In this document: positions 18,905 to 30,662 of the stretch, in pieces
Layout of the letters: the number at the start of each line of letters is the position of its first letter
How positions within the stretch are numbered: the first letter of the stretch is position 1
Source of the DNA: Deinandra increscens subsp. villosa
Taxonomy: Eukaryota; Streptophyta; Magnoliopsida; Asterales; Asteraceae
NCBI GenBank assembly: GCA_039602395.1
Contig: JBCNJP010000010.1
Span: forward strand, 32,699,828-32,763,827
Direction: 5' to 3'
DNA: 64,000 nt
Notes under the pieces: model-generated
Seen by the model: only the letters and a program-made list of their open reading frames with translations
Database searches by the model: none
Told to the model about the DNA's origin: nothing
Translations under genes and position numbers: made by a program

Positions 18905-19830
18905 ATTATCCATTAAGTTACAAGTTACATATTCAACATCAAAAAAGTTACATATGTAGCATTATCAAATAAGTTACATATATAACTTGTATGAACAATA
19001 TTAAATATATCCATTAGACACTTTAGCATTTTTTTAATATATTTTTTATTAAAAAAAATCAAGAAACAAGTTTATTTGATATATGTATTTAACACATGGT
19101 ATATAGACAAAAATAAATAAAACATCAAACAAGTTACATATTCAACATAAAAAAAGTTACATATGTAACTTGTATGAACAATATTAAACATATCATCAAG
19201 ACAGTTTAGCATATTTTTAGGATCTTTTGTTAGTAAAAAAATAAATCAAGAAACAAGTTTAATTGATATATGCATTTAACATATGGTACATCAAACAAAA
19301 GTTACATATTCAACATCAAAAAAGTTACATATCTAGCATTATCAAACAAATTACACACAAATTACATATGTAATTTGTATGAACAATATTAAACATATCA
19401 TCAAGACACTTTAGCATATTTTTAGGACCATTTGTTAGTAAAAAAATAAATCAAGAAACAAGTTTAATCGATATATGCATTTAACACATGGTACATCAAA
19501 CAAGTTACATATTCAACAACTAAAAAGTTACGTATGTAGCATTATCAAAAAAGTTATATATTTAACTTGTATGAACAATATTAAACATATCCTCAAAACA
19601 CTTTAGACAAACATATCATCAACTAAAAAATATATAATCAAAAATTTATGTTAAGCATTTAGCACACGATATATAGACAAAAATAAAAATAAAAAAACAT
19701 CAAACAAGTTACATATTTAATATCAAAAAAGTTACACATGTAGCATTATTAAACAAACTACATATGTAATTTTACGTAACAAGTTACATATGTAACTTTA
19801 CATAAACTATTACATTATCAAATAGTTAAC
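18905..19830. repeat. tandem array of about five 170-205 bp units
   Basis: Units begin with ACAAGTTACATATTCAAC near 18920, 19130, 19300, 19497 and 19703. They share AAAAAGTTACATATGTAGC, CTTGTATGAACAATATTAAA and AGAAACAAGTTTAA(T/C) words in the same order. The array is A/T-rich and satellite-like. The word GTTACATATGTAAC also occurs in the centre of U4. Confidence 0.75.
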
Positions 19831-21569
19831 TAGGTATAATAATTAACAGTTCAATTAAAAAAACTTACATAAAAACGAGAATTAGAATAGAAAAACAAAG
19901 AAGAAAAGCTAAGTGAAAAATAAAAGTTTTAATATTAAAGCCAAATAAAGATAAAATGAAAACTAAAAATTTGAATATTAAAAACCTAAATAAAATAGTG
20001 ACAAAAAGCAAATATCATCTCAACAACACGTAACCACTGTTATAACTTAACCATTAGCATCTGGACTTAATTTGATTAAACGAGTCAAAGTGAACGAGCT
20101 CATCTTGACTTGATTTACATTTTATAAAACTTTATTTCTTATAAAACATCTTGACATAATGAAAATATTATGTTATTTAAATTTTTTAACATATGACTAA
20201 ATCAAAACAGTATAATTAAATTAAAAATATTATCATATTCATTGTTGCCGTTAGAACTTAGAAAAATAAGAATAAAAGGATGACATCGTAAAATATAATA
20301 ACAGACAATTGACAAAAACTTTTTAAGAAATATAAAAATACAGCTCAATTGAATTAAAAAAGTCTTGGAGGACTGCAGCTAAGATATCAGTCATGCTGTA
20401 TATAGCTCCACTGATTATACTTTCTTATTATTAAATTAAATCATTTTTAACCTTTTACACTAGTTTATTTAAATATAATTTAAAAAGTAATCTTTACCAT
20501 TTTATCGACGGCTTCTTCTCCTCTGCTATTATTAGGGCATCCCTCGCCGGCCGTAAGTTCAAAAATAAACCTTTGATTTTGGTTTTTTTTTCACTTTTCG
20601 TTCTTTCCTTTTATTTTTTCACTTATATAGCTCTATAATACATAAATTACAGGGTCAATTTAGAAAAAAACTTCCCTAGATACCCAGATCAACTGAGAAA
20701 GCTAGCTTCACCCCCCAAATCAACTGACAAAGCTAGCTTCACCGGAGGGTCAAGGGACCCCCCGGACCCTCTATAAATCCGCCCATGACTAGATCTAGGG
20801 TTCAGCCCAAAATCAAATTCAAACTGACCTGGTGGGCATCTGTGAGGAGTTCTTCGACGAGGTCAGATCTAGTAGGCGGCGGTTTCTCCGGCGAGGTTAG
20901 ATCTAGGGTTTTCCGGTGAGGTCAGATCTACTCATCTCTGGCTTCAAATCGACTACCGTTTCTATTCATCTCGGGCGAACAGATCCGCTCAAAGATCCGA
21001 TCTGACTTCACCACATAGATCTGCTTTTTCTCCGCCTAACTCCGGCGACTGAAGGTGTGCATCGAAGATGGATTCAGAAAGTCGATTCTTCGATATAAGG
21101 GCGGTGGTAGGTGGTGGTGGGTTTTGGTTGAAGATGAATGGGAATTTGATGAAAATTTTGAATAATTAAAGGAGGTAGTGTGGTGATGGTGGTGGTCGAC
21201 AACGCTGGAAGTGAACAAAGGAGGTAGTGTGGAGGAGGTGGGTTCGGTGGTGGTCGATGGATGATGGTGACGATGGATGGTCATGGTGACGAAATGGTGG
21301 TGGAGCTGGTGGTGGATGTGGTAGGTGGGGGTGGAGGAGGTTTTCAAATTTTTTGAATTCAAATTTTTTGAAGAATGGAGATCTGATCATCTTTTGGGGT
21401 TTAATGAAAGAGATAAGAGGGTGGGTCAGCAAAAGTACATGTGGGTTGGAAGAAACAAAAATAATAGACACTAAAATACCCTTCCAGCATATATATTAAT
21501 AATTTTAGGGGTTAAAATTAAATAAGAATTGTATAATTAATATGAGCCATTGGATGAGGTAGATCAAGG
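19831..21569. other. unassigned A/T-rich then GC-richer sequence
   Basis: No gene could be supported. The part 20500-21060 resembles a leader or untranslated exon (AGATCTAGGGTTTTCCGG words), and 21090-21350 is a GGTGGT-rich purine tract whose antisense frames give low-complexity histidine/serine peptides that I do not regard as coding. Confidence 0.4.
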
Positions 21570-21628
21570 ATAGAGAAGGGGGTTCCAAAGTTTCCTCAAC
21601 TCATGAACGGTTCCAATTTACTTTTTCC

Positions 21629-21655
<27 letters not shown>

Positions 21656-21659
<4 letters not shown>

Positions 21660-21834
21660 AAAGTTTATTGTAGACACCCCCATAAGTTTAGACAGGTAGA
21701 CACCCTTTTTCACCATTAGATCTCTTGATCTAATGGTTGTGATTAATTTTCTTTTTTCTTTTTTCTCATTAATTAGAAACTTTCACATGTGAAAAAGAGC
21801 TATTTCACATGCGAAAGTGTCTACAATGAACCTC

Positions 21835-21838
<4 letters not shown>
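21656..21838. mobile_element. short inverted-repeat element U3, copy b
   Basis: Same termini and internal palindrome as the copy at 17079-17270, again bounded by (TA)n on both sides. Confidence 0.8.
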
Positions 21839-21890
<52 letters not shown>

Positions 21891-21893
<3 letters not shown>

Positions 21894-22069
21894 AGAGGAT
21901 CATTTGAGAACTAATTGGGTTTGAGAACTAAAAAGAACTAATCTTAGCCACTAGTTTATATATATGGAAAACCCCCCCATGAATTTGAATGCTCCCCCCC
22001 TGAAAATTAGTGGCCCAAATTGGTTCTCAAAAGTTCTCAAAAGAAAAAGTTCTCATTTAAACCTAACCT
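21891..22069. mobile_element. short element U5, copy b (diverged)
   Basis: Keeps the GATCATTTGAGAAC start and TTCTCATTTAAACCTAAC end of U5, with many internal differences. Bounded by (TA)n. Confidence 0.7.
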
Positions 22070-22085
22070 AATATATATATATATA

Positions 22086-22260
22086 AGGAGATGATCATTT
22101 GAGAACCAATTTGATTTGAGAACTAAAAAGAACTAATTTGAGCCACAAGTTTATTTACATGTATCCCCCCTCCCATGAATTGTAGTGGTCCCCCCTGAAA
22201 TTTGTGGTTGAGATTTAGTTCTCAAAAGTTCTCAAAACAAAAAGTTCTCATTTGAACCTA

Positions 22261-22263
<3 letters not shown>
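22086..22263. mobile_element. short element U5, copy c
   Basis: Nearly identical to copy a at 17843-18021; only a short TA run separates it from copy b. Confidence 0.75.
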
Positions 22264-22315
<52 letters not shown>

Positions 22316-22318
<3 letters not shown>

Positions 22319-22502
22319 AAAAGTTCATTGTAGACACCCCCATAAGTGTAGACAGGTAGACACCCTTTTTCACCATTAGATCTCTTGATCTAATGGTTGT
22401 GATTAATTTTCTTTTTTCTTTTTTTCTTTTTTCTCATTAATTAGAAACTTTCACATGTGAAAAAGAGCTATTTCACATGCGAAAGTGTCTACAATGAACC
22501 TC

Positions 22503-22506
<4 letters not shown>
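22316..22506. mobile_element. short inverted-repeat element U3, copy c
   Basis: Third copy of the U3 family, nearly identical to copy b, between long (TA)n tracts. Confidence 0.8.
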
Positions 22507-22555
<49 letters not shown>

Positions 22556-22557
<2 letters not shown>

Positions 22558-22982
22558 AATGGTTCCGTGTAGACCCCGTAGACCCCTATAAAACTCAATA
22601 AAAATAAAACTCAGTGTTATAAATTTGGTTTTTTTTATTACGATAAGTTTTTAAGAACCAAAAAAATAAATAAATAAATTAAATAAAAAACAAAAAACAT
22701 TAAAAATCAAACATTTTAAGACAATGAGTTTTAAACGCAACACTGAGTTTTATTGAGTTTATTGAGTTTTAAACTCATTGTCTTAAAATGTTTAATTTTT
22801 AATGTTTTTCGTTTTTCTTTTTTTTTTAATTGTCTTTTTTTTTCTTAAAAACTTATCGCAAATAAAAAAAACTAAATTAACAAAACTGAGTTTTATTTTT
22901 AGTGAGTTTTAATGAGTTTTATTGAGTTTTATAAGGGGTCTACGGGGTCTACAAAAAATAAGGGGTCTACACGGATCTTTTG

Positions 22983-22984
<2 letters not shown>
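22556..22984. mobile_element. short inverted-repeat element U1, copy b
   Basis: Second copy of U1, slightly shorter than copy a because part of the A/T-rich arm is missing. Bounded by (TA)n on both sides. Confidence 0.75.

Positions 22985-23045
<61 letters not shown>
22984..23045. repeat. (TA)n tract
   Basis: Pure TA run between U1 copy b and U6 copy b. Confidence 0.95.
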
Positions 23046-23048
<3 letters not shown>

Positions 23049-23909
23049 AAACCATATTCCAACTGGGATGACGGGTATGTTTATCCATGGAGAATCGTCC
23101 ATGATATTTACCCATTCAAACCTAGATCGATCCCCATAAAACCCCCTCCGATTTACACCAAAATCTTCTCCGAATCGTTAGGCGATTTTCACCTACACCC
23201 TGCCGCACGCCGCCGTACTTGTCCTCGTTGTCAACTATCGAGCAGCCTCGGGGATTGAAGACCAACCGTAGACCACCGCATTAGAACGTTGTTCATTTTG
23301 TTGCTGCTGATACGTAACGTCCTCCTCTTCGAGCACCACCGTGGCACCACCGCTTGCCGCCCTCGAGCCGCCGACCGGCTGATTGAAGACCAGCCTTCTT
23401 CACCCATCTGAACACTCCCGTTGCCGCCTCATCCTCTGATTTGTTTCCGTCTGGCTATTGAGGTATCTATCCTTACCCGCGTCTCTATTCGTCGGTTATA
23501 ATCGCGATAAGCCGCGTATGAAATTGGATTGTTCTTGAAATGCAGCTCACCCACATCCGAAATCACCATGTCCCTCCCCGCTCCACAAGTTGTTAATTGT
23601 TTTTGCACCACGACGGGGGTAAAATCACATAACTATTCTTTTGCTTAAGATTGTTATTTGTGTTTGGAAACCTCTTGTTCATTCAAACAATGCATCAGTA
23701 CTCAACTAATTTCTTTGAACTATTCCCAGCAGTCCCATTGCACTATTAGTCATCCATCACAGTCGTCTCGCAAGTTGTTGCGGTCTTGCTCGGTTATTAA
23801 GGTAAGAGATTTAATCATCCGTAAACCTTCCATAATCTGTTTTGTGACCTTGAATCGTTCTGGCGACTTACGGACCAGATCTGATCTGATAAACCGAGCA
23901 TGTTATTGT
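23046..23909 (+). repeat. 864-bp repeat unit U6, copy b
   Basis: Second copy of the segment at 18037-18901, starting at the same base next to a (TA)n tract and ending at the same TGTTATTGT. Confidence 0.75.
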
Positions 23910-24530
23910 GTTGTTATAAGCCTCCTACCTTCTAACTGCATATGTCGACTTTTGGCTTCGGTGTGTTCGAAAAAAAAACGGAAGGATTATTTTAGCTCAA
24001 TTGCCTCTCGTTCATAAACTACTGATGCAATTCAAGGCCATATCTTAGTTTTGGTTGAATTATGCATTACTCACCAAATGGATAAAATGGATTTTAAAAT
24101 AAAAAAGTTTATAAGGAGTACGAATTAATTGTCATTTTGAATTGGTTCTTTTGGCTTCCATGACCACTGCTTCATAATTTAAATAGAACCTTAAAACTAC
24201 TTTTAATCTATAAACATTAATTAACTCTGAGTGACTAATAAAATTAGGTGTCTTGAATTAAATCGTAACAGTTTTCTAGATGTCGGTTCATGCCTACGCT
24301 TCTATATATAAATAAGTATGAAACACCCATGCTATGCAACATATACTTAAATAGGAGATTTAGACCATTGAAAGAAAACATATTAATAAAATTGTCATAA
24401 GTCTCGGTCGTCGGAACTCGATGAAACATCATGTTAGGAAAACAAAGTGAATTTCCATAATTTGGTTCAAGAGTATAATTAAATATAGGTGTACCTAAGT
24501 TTGAAGACAACCCGACCCGTTGCTTTAATT
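23910..24530. other. unassigned stretch
   Basis: Unique A/T-rich sequence between U6 copy b and the recognisable body of LTR E. No gene seen. Confidence 0.4.
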
Positions 24531-25503
24531 TTGCTTGTTTGTCTAAGGACTTTTAGTATCTTTTGCTCTATTCCGGTTTACGACCCCTTTGGCCTTCGGC
24601 ATATGACATGGCTTAGTCCGCTTGACTAGTTTAAATGTCCAGTTTTGTTTCGTAAAAGTTAACATGTTATATGGTTCTGATTAATGTCTCTAGCATGCAA
24701 TACACTCAGTAGACTTGTACTCACTATTGCATGTCCCTTTGGACTTATTATATTCAGTAATCCCCTTATAAGTTTGCTACTCTGTACCCGAGCATTTCTG
24801 ATCTGTCATATGGGCGTAAATGACGAGGCATTTTCGTGAGGTGCTTAATAATGCTCACGGCATCTCTATTAGGTGCTTGTGTAGTATAAGGCCACTAGAG
24901 GCGTATGGATCGATCCTAGTTCAGATATACGTTATATGTTATATGTTATATGGGGGATGAGGTAACGTGTGTACGCCACACGCGTACATTAGCCTAGCTA
25001 GCTATGCACACCTTTGTTCTAGCTCTATGGGTACTTCCTTTTATGTTACATGACTATTTTCTTGATTTAACCGTCTTGTAGATTTGATATGTATTCAGTT
25101 ACATGTTCCGTTAATTCAGTTATATGTTTTGTCAAGTTCTGTTCCGTCACATGTCTCGTTTTGAAATTGTTTCCGCTTATGATCCTTATTTGTTTACTAT
25201 CGTTTCTCCGTTACTGGGCAACTTTTGGCTCAGCCGTATTTTACTTTTGTGTGTTTGTTATGTTCTTATTCCAGGTAATCAAGAAAATCCAAGGACTCGG
25301 GGATGAGAGCAAGTGCAATCGAGGCTTTATGTTATTTCAGTATTTTAATTAAGACATTAATCAGGATTTCCTTTGAATATTTTTTGGGGTTGGATTGTTA
25401 GAATTTCTTAAAGAATTTGGACCTTGTTTTATTTATGAAGGACATTTTTTATTTGATATATGTAATAGTAATATCTTGACCTTTTACGGGTTGGGGTGTT
25501 ACA
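24531..25503 (+). repeat. distal part of LTR of gypsy element E
   Basis: The segment ends in GGGTTGGGGTGTTACA. Its last 270 bases closely match 62979-63278, which is followed by a PBS, so this is the 3' end of a gypsy LTR. The left limit is uncertain. The start of the same LTR is at 15718, so about 8 kb of nested sequence separates the two parts. Confidence 0.65.
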
Positions 25504-26225
25504 GGAAGCTTCTAGATGACCGAGGTATCTATCAGGTTCCTTACGTGTCCTTTCGCTTCTGCGAATGCTTGGGTTTTGGTTTGATGGTGCGATAACAATT
25601 TGTTGGTCAAACGCAACGATCGTTTTAGGGTTTTGTGTTTCTCGAATTTCTTCAAGATCCACTAGATCACTATTGGTTCCTTTATTGAGAAATTCTTTCT
25701 CAAGGAACTTACCTTTCCTTTTGATGGAAACATAATTTCCTTCACGATGGTAAAAGTAATAACCGGTATTATTATAGTATCCGATGAAAATTACCTTTTC
25801 ACCTCGAGGATAGAGCTTATTTTCAGATTCAGTAGTGACATAAGCTTCACATCCCCATACCCTGAGATATAATAACTTTGGATAAGATCTATGCCATATC
25901 TTGTATGGGTTCTTGTTTAATTTCTTGGTCGATGCCAGATTAATTAGGCGAGCGGTGATTAAAAGAGCATAACCCCAAAAGGAGTGGGACAAGCTGGTCA
26001 TGCACATCATCGATCGAACCATGTTTAGCAAAGTTCAATTTCTCCTTTCACTCACGCCATTTAACTGGGGTGTTCCAGGAGGAGTAGGTTGTGAAATGAT
26101 TCAACGTACCTTAAGATGATTGAGGAATTCAGTGCTAAGATATTCACCTCTTGATGCGAGCCTTGTTTATGTGACCAAGTCGATGATGCCCTAAAGGTGA
26201 ATCGTAATTATCAACTTTGTTTCGT
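25504..26225 (-). pseudogene. copia integrase remnant
   Basis: On the minus strand, 25429-26031 encodes the end of a copia integrase (MLNMVRSMM, SFWGYALLITARL, LRVWGCEAYV, VIFIGYY). Just upstream, in other frames, are GTPQLNGV-like and GHHRLGHINKARI remnants of the integrase core and zinc-binding region, with the catalytic centre largely deleted. No LTR, RT or RNase H accompanies it. The open frame runs into the end of LTR E at 25503, suggesting that E inserted into or beside it. Confidence 0.8.
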
Positions 26226-26474
26226 ATAGAAACGTGATGGAGTTGGTCATTCATATGAACATTTATCTCATATATACCATGTCGAGGTTTTGCCTCGAAA
26301 TAAAGGATTACCTTATATATCAATTTTGGTGGCTTAGGTATACACTAAAGTGGGACTATTCTCTCCACGTGGCAGCTTCCTGTGGAGGCCACGTGGATGT
26401 ACTTTTGTTTTATTTTTTTTTAATTCGGGTTGTGTAGTGATGTTTTATATTAATTTTTTTGTTGGTTTCTCGAT

Positions 26475-26570
26475 GTTGCTTTCTGGTCCGGCGGTACTTA
26501 GTTGTGGTTCCAAATGGGAGGTCACGGGTTCTAACCCTCGACTCTCTATTTTTTTTTATGTTTTACTTCT
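26475..26570 (+). mobile_element. possible SINE (tRNA-derived)
   Basis: A B-box-like GGTTCTAACCC (26527-26537) lies about 35 bases after an A-box-like TGGTCCGGCGGTAC (26484-26497), followed by a T-rich tail. This spacing fits an internal RNA polymerase III promoter of a plant SINE. Ends are not defined. Confidence 0.4.
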
Positions 26571-27149
26571 TTTTTGTTTGCCACTTATCAGGTATCTTTG
26601 CTTGACGCGTGTTTTCATCTTTGTACAGATGTTGATTTTGTAGACACACGTAACATTGCTGAAATTGGTATATAAGGTAAGCGATTTTCTTTCATTTTCT
26701 TCTTCGTTTCTTCGATCGTTTGTCTGGCTTCCGTTTCTTCAATACTTTACAGGTGCGTTGGTCATTTGTGATAGCTTTCGATATTTCTTACTCAATTTGT
26801 GTTAGTTATTGTTTTCGATTTGCAATTGTATTGAATTTTTGGGTTAACGATCTGGGTTTATGTAGTCAAGTTTGGGGTTAATGGTGTCTGATTTGTGATG
26901 TTTTTTCAGTTTTTCTTGCTTGATTTATGTTGTCGAGATACATGCAGCTCAACTGGCTCATAATTTTTCATGTGTCATTTCTGTTGCTTGGTTTTTTTTT
27001 GGTTTTTCTCATGCATTTCAGTTGCTCTATAGCTTCTAATGTGTGGTTATTTTGAATGTGTGTCGTTTGATCAAATTGCATGTAAGTTGTTCGATCAAAT
27101 GCCTCAAACTTTTCTTGCCTTTGTATTTTTTTAGGGAAAACTTTACACA
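26571..27149. other. unassigned stretch
   Basis: T-rich sequence on the plus strand with splice-like sites (for example TTTACAGGTG near 26750) that look intronic. No coding region is supported. Confidence 0.35.
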
Positions 27150-28000
27150 AATGTAACCAACTTTCACTTTTGTTCTAATTAAATCACTCAAATTTTTTAT
27201 GACTCAAATAAATCATCCAACTTTCAATTAATGTGCTATTACTAATATATTTAACCTATATAGCAGGTAAACATCTCTATATGGCATTAAAAACATAATT
27301 AAATCTTTTCAATTCAAATATATAAATCAAGAATCAATCCAATCTTTTTTTTCAATATTCGATATTTTCTCTCTACTCATTTGAAGAAGGATTCTGTATA
27401 TCTCTTTGATTGTGATTTTGAGGAATCAATTATTTCTACAAATGTAACCAAAATCCACACTTTTTTTGCTAACAAATAGCGACCAAAGCAAAAAGCAGAA
27501 AGTTTTTGTGACCAAGATAATTTCTATGCAAACTTTTTTTTTTACAAATTGATTTAGATGAATTACTTTACTACCACCAAAATGTTTTCAATTCTGGAAT
27601 TCGCAGGTGAGGTGAACGAATGTTAATTTGAATTTTTATTTTGATATGTTTTTCATTTTGTTTTAATATCATTCACATGTAAAAGCCCCATAGAGTTGGA
27701 AATTGTTAATAATTGCGTATAAACTGGTGTTGGATTCACTTGTTGCTAGAGTGAAGTTTTACTGTATAAGAGTTTTTTAGCTTATTTAACTTACTTTTGA
27801 TATATATATATATATATTTAAATTTAAAAGATTTAATTATATTAAAGCCATGCTATAATGTTTTAAAAAAGGAAAAGAAAGAGTCTAATTGAAAGTCTAA
27901 TGCCACTTAGACATGTTTACCTGCTATGTAGGTAAAATATATAGTAATAGCACAATAATTAAAATTTGAATGATTTAATTGAGACAAAAAAAGTTTGAGT
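27150..28000. mobile_element. terminal-inverted-repeat element interrupted by the LINE
   Basis: Positions 27150-27300 and 27880-28000 are inverted repeats of each other over more than 100 bases with scattered mismatches (CTGCTATATAGG-type and GTGCTATTACTA words). The right arm stops at 28000, where the LINE begins, before its outer end is reached. The interior has no transposase, so it is a non-autonomous element. I did not find the missing arm end after the LINE. Confidence 0.55.
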
Positions 28001-28296
28001 ACCGGCCTGTTAACACTAAACATAAAACGAAGGATAAGGGTCCTATAATTCAAGATCAGGTTATAGCTCTCTCAAACTCCTTTGATGCCCTTGATAGTAC
28101 AGGTGGAGAACAACATAGTAAAACAAGGCCTATGTCTTCTAAAGCTGGAAAATTCAACTACCATAGAGACGATGGAATAGAAAATAATGATGATGTGGAG
28201 GAAGTTTATAATGAAACTGAGAAATTCATGGCGGATGGAACTAGATTGACTAAACAAGGGGCAAGCACTCCTTCTCTCGAGGTCTCCGATGGGTAG
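28001..28296 (+). pseudogene. LINE ORF1 C-terminal fragment
   Basis: An open frame from upstream of 28001 encodes a hydrophilic tail with VIALSNSFDALD, a motif typical of the end of ORF1 in plant L1-like elements that precedes ORF2. It ends in TAG at 28294-28296, overlapping the ORF2 ATG at 28289. The zinc-knuckle half of ORF1 is missing. Confidence 0.7.
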
Positions 28297-28808
28297 TCTT
28301 GCTTCTTGGAATATTAGGGGTTTGAACCACTCCCTTAAGCAAAAAGAGGTTCGTAGTGTTGTAAAGGAAAATCATCATAGTCTGTGTGCTATTCTGGAGT
28401 CCCACGTCAATGTGGGTAAGTTGTTCTCCGTGTGTGGTGGTGTTTTCAAGGGTTGGGATTGGACGTCAAATGGGAACCTCTGCAGGAAAGGTAATCGTAT
28501 TATTTTGGGTTGTGATGCTTCGATTTATGATGTTTTCATTATTTATCAGTCTGATCAGGTGATGCATGCTCAAATTACCTGCAAGGTTTCTCAACGTGTT
28601 TTCTTCTGTTCTATGGTGTATGCTCATAATTATTATATTAGAAGGCGGCTGCTTTGGAATGATCTTTTAAAACATAGTGTCTTTATCAAGGATAAACCTT
28701 GGCTTGGGATGGGTGACTTTAACTCTGCTTTGAACTTAGAGGATAAGGTTGTGGGGGCTTCTGTTATGGATATTGGCATGTGAGTTTAAGGAATGTATCA
28801 ATAATGTG
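28289..28808 (+). pseudogene. LINE ORF2 endonuclease, first part
   Basis: The APE-type endonuclease that nicks the target is recognisable by SWNIRGLN at the N-terminus, an ESHV box (usually ETHV) and WLGMGDFN with the catalytic D and N. A one-base shift near 28782 leads to a premature TGA. In the alternative frame the coding sequence goes on into element D's TSD at 28804-28808. Confidence 0.85.
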
Positions 28809-29076
28809 TGTCACACCCTCAATTTAGCCACTGACGGACTTTATACCGTTGAGGGGTGTGAGCAAACCAGGATCCACAACCATAGTTACAAATACTAAAC
28901 GAATCAGAGTAAAGTCCAAGTGTCCATTATAAAACAGTTTAAAGTACGCAGCGGAAAAGTAATCGACAGTATCTTAGCACTAACCACGTGCTTTACAAAT
29001 CATTGATCCAAAATTCAAATTCTCAATTAAGTTTAATGTAAGTAAATGTCTTCTCGTGCCATGCCAACCCCAGGTG
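28809..29076 (-). repeat. partial 3' LTR of element D
   Basis: Matches 49152-49419 with about two differences; cut by the sequence gap at CCCCAGGTG. Confidence 0.9.
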
Positions 29077-29576
29077 NNNNNNNNNNNNNNNNNNNNNNNN
29101 NNNNNNNNNNNNNNNNNNNNNNNNNNNNNNNNNNNNNNNNNNNNNNNNNNNNNNNNNNNNNNNNNNNNNNNNNNNNNNNNNNNNNNNNNNNNNNNNNNNN
29201 NNNNNNNNNNNNNNNNNNNNNNNNNNNNNNNNNNNNNNNNNNNNNNNNNNNNNNNNNNNNNNNNNNNNNNNNNNNNNNNNNNNNNNNNNNNNNNNNNNNN
29301 NNNNNNNNNNNNNNNNNNNNNNNNNNNNNNNNNNNNNNNNNNNNNNNNNNNNNNNNNNNNNNNNNNNNNNNNNNNNNNNNNNNNNNNNNNNNNNNNNNNN
29401 NNNNNNNNNNNNNNNNNNNNNNNNNNNNNNNNNNNNNNNNNNNNNNNNNNNNNNNNNNNNNNNNNNNNNNNNNNNNNNNNNNNNNNNNNNNNNNNNNNNN
29501 NNNNNNNNNNNNNNNNNNNNNNNNNNNNNNNNNNNNNNNNNNNNNNNNNNNNNNNNNNNNNNNNNNNNNNNNNNNN
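29077..29576. other. sequence gap (500 N)
   Basis: A run of exactly 500 N. If the LTR of D is as long as its partner, about 2.4 kb of LTR should follow 29076, which does not fit in 500 bases, so the stated gap length is probably nominal. Confidence 0.99.
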
Positions 29577-30125
29577 GAATTTGCCATGCAAGTGCCATTT
29601 TACCATTGTGTACCAATGAGTAAGATGACATTCACAAGTGTCCTTTACAAGGTGGATGGCAAAGACTTAAGTTTGGTTTGGGTCAAAACAATTTTGATGC
29701 GTGATCAAAAAGGTTATGTGTGAAGATTCATGCACTTCTTCAACACATAATGTGTTTATAAAATTCTTAGTTTGTCTTCCAAATCAAAAGAGCTCGGTAG
29801 CTCCATTTGCAACACACAAAGAAGCGTAGGGGTGAGGTTTGCAACTTTTGCAATTAAAAACCTACCCGCTTTAGGGAAGCATGGCGACCCGACTTATACC
29901 TCTCTTAGAGTGCGTTCAAATGGGTGAGCCGGTGTTTCTTTTGAGTTTTAGGACACAAATTTTATTTTATAAACAAAATCATATTTCAATAGATTATTTA
30001 AGCAAATTTCGATTTTCATAAAACAAATTTGCAATAAACCTTTTATTATGTCACAATTATCAGATAATCACATAATCTTGGGGTTTCTAATTATCACATA
30101 TAATTTTAATTTAATCCCCTTTCAT
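29577..30125. other. unassigned stretch right of the gap
   Basis: No match to the LTR of D and no coding region of note. It may be untranslated or rearranged sequence of Sirevirus-like element B or of another element. Confidence 0.35.
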
Positions 30126-30662
30126 TTAAGTAATAACCACGAACGATTTGCATGAAACATCATGGTTTTTACTTCTTTTTAACACTTTAAAATCTAAAGG
30201 TACAACATGTTGTTCATTACGATAACAAAAACTTGGATTTAAAATTTTAGCTCTGGTCGCTTCTGGTCGACGAGTATCTTGGTTTCCTTTCGAAACCACT
30301 TTAGGTTTCCAGTGTTGTTGTTTTGGTAAATTAGTATTTGATGAACCAGTCACTGTTGATTGTGACGAACAATCGACATATGTAACATTTTGAAAACGCG
30401 GAATAAATCTTCCTTGGGTTTTGAAAAATGTAGGTTGTGTATATTCATCAAATACTCTGCCATATTCATCAATGAATCGTTGTTTGGCAGCTTTACCAAC
30501 AAATGGAACCTTTCCTTTTCTTGAACTAGAAGCAGCAGAAAGCGGACATTCTTGTGCTATATGCCCTTTTTGGCGGCAATTGTAACACAAGCGATTGGTT
30601 ACATTTTGCCGTCTTTGGAATCTGCAAAGCTTCACAAACATATTCATCTCCAAAATGATCAT
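30126..30662 (-). CDS. gag C-terminal segment of element B with zinc knuckle
   Basis: A CX2CX4HX4C knuckle (CYNCRQKGHIAQEC, near residue 26) and a basic, glutamine-rich tail fit a nucleocapsid. It overlaps the end of the 971-aa gag ORF in another frame, so a frameshift probably separates them. It stops before any protease motif. The ATG is likely not a real start. Confidence 0.65.
   Translation of the reverse strand: MIILEMNMFVKLCRFQRRQNVTNRLCYNCRQKGHIAQECPLSAASSSRKGKVPFVGKAAKQRFIDEYGRVFDEYTQPTFFKTQGRFIPRFQNVTYVDCSSQSTVTGSSNTNLPKQQHWKPKVVSKGNQDTRRPEATRAKILNPSFCYRNEQHVVPLDFKVLKRSKNHDVSCKSFVVIT

Noticed and set aside
21036..21471. Histidine/serine/threonine-rich frames on the minus strand
   Set aside because: Product of a GGTGGT-type purine-rich repeat; no conserved domain.
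28980..29723. Long open frames across 29077-29576
   Set aside because: They are created by the run of N, which has no stop codons.
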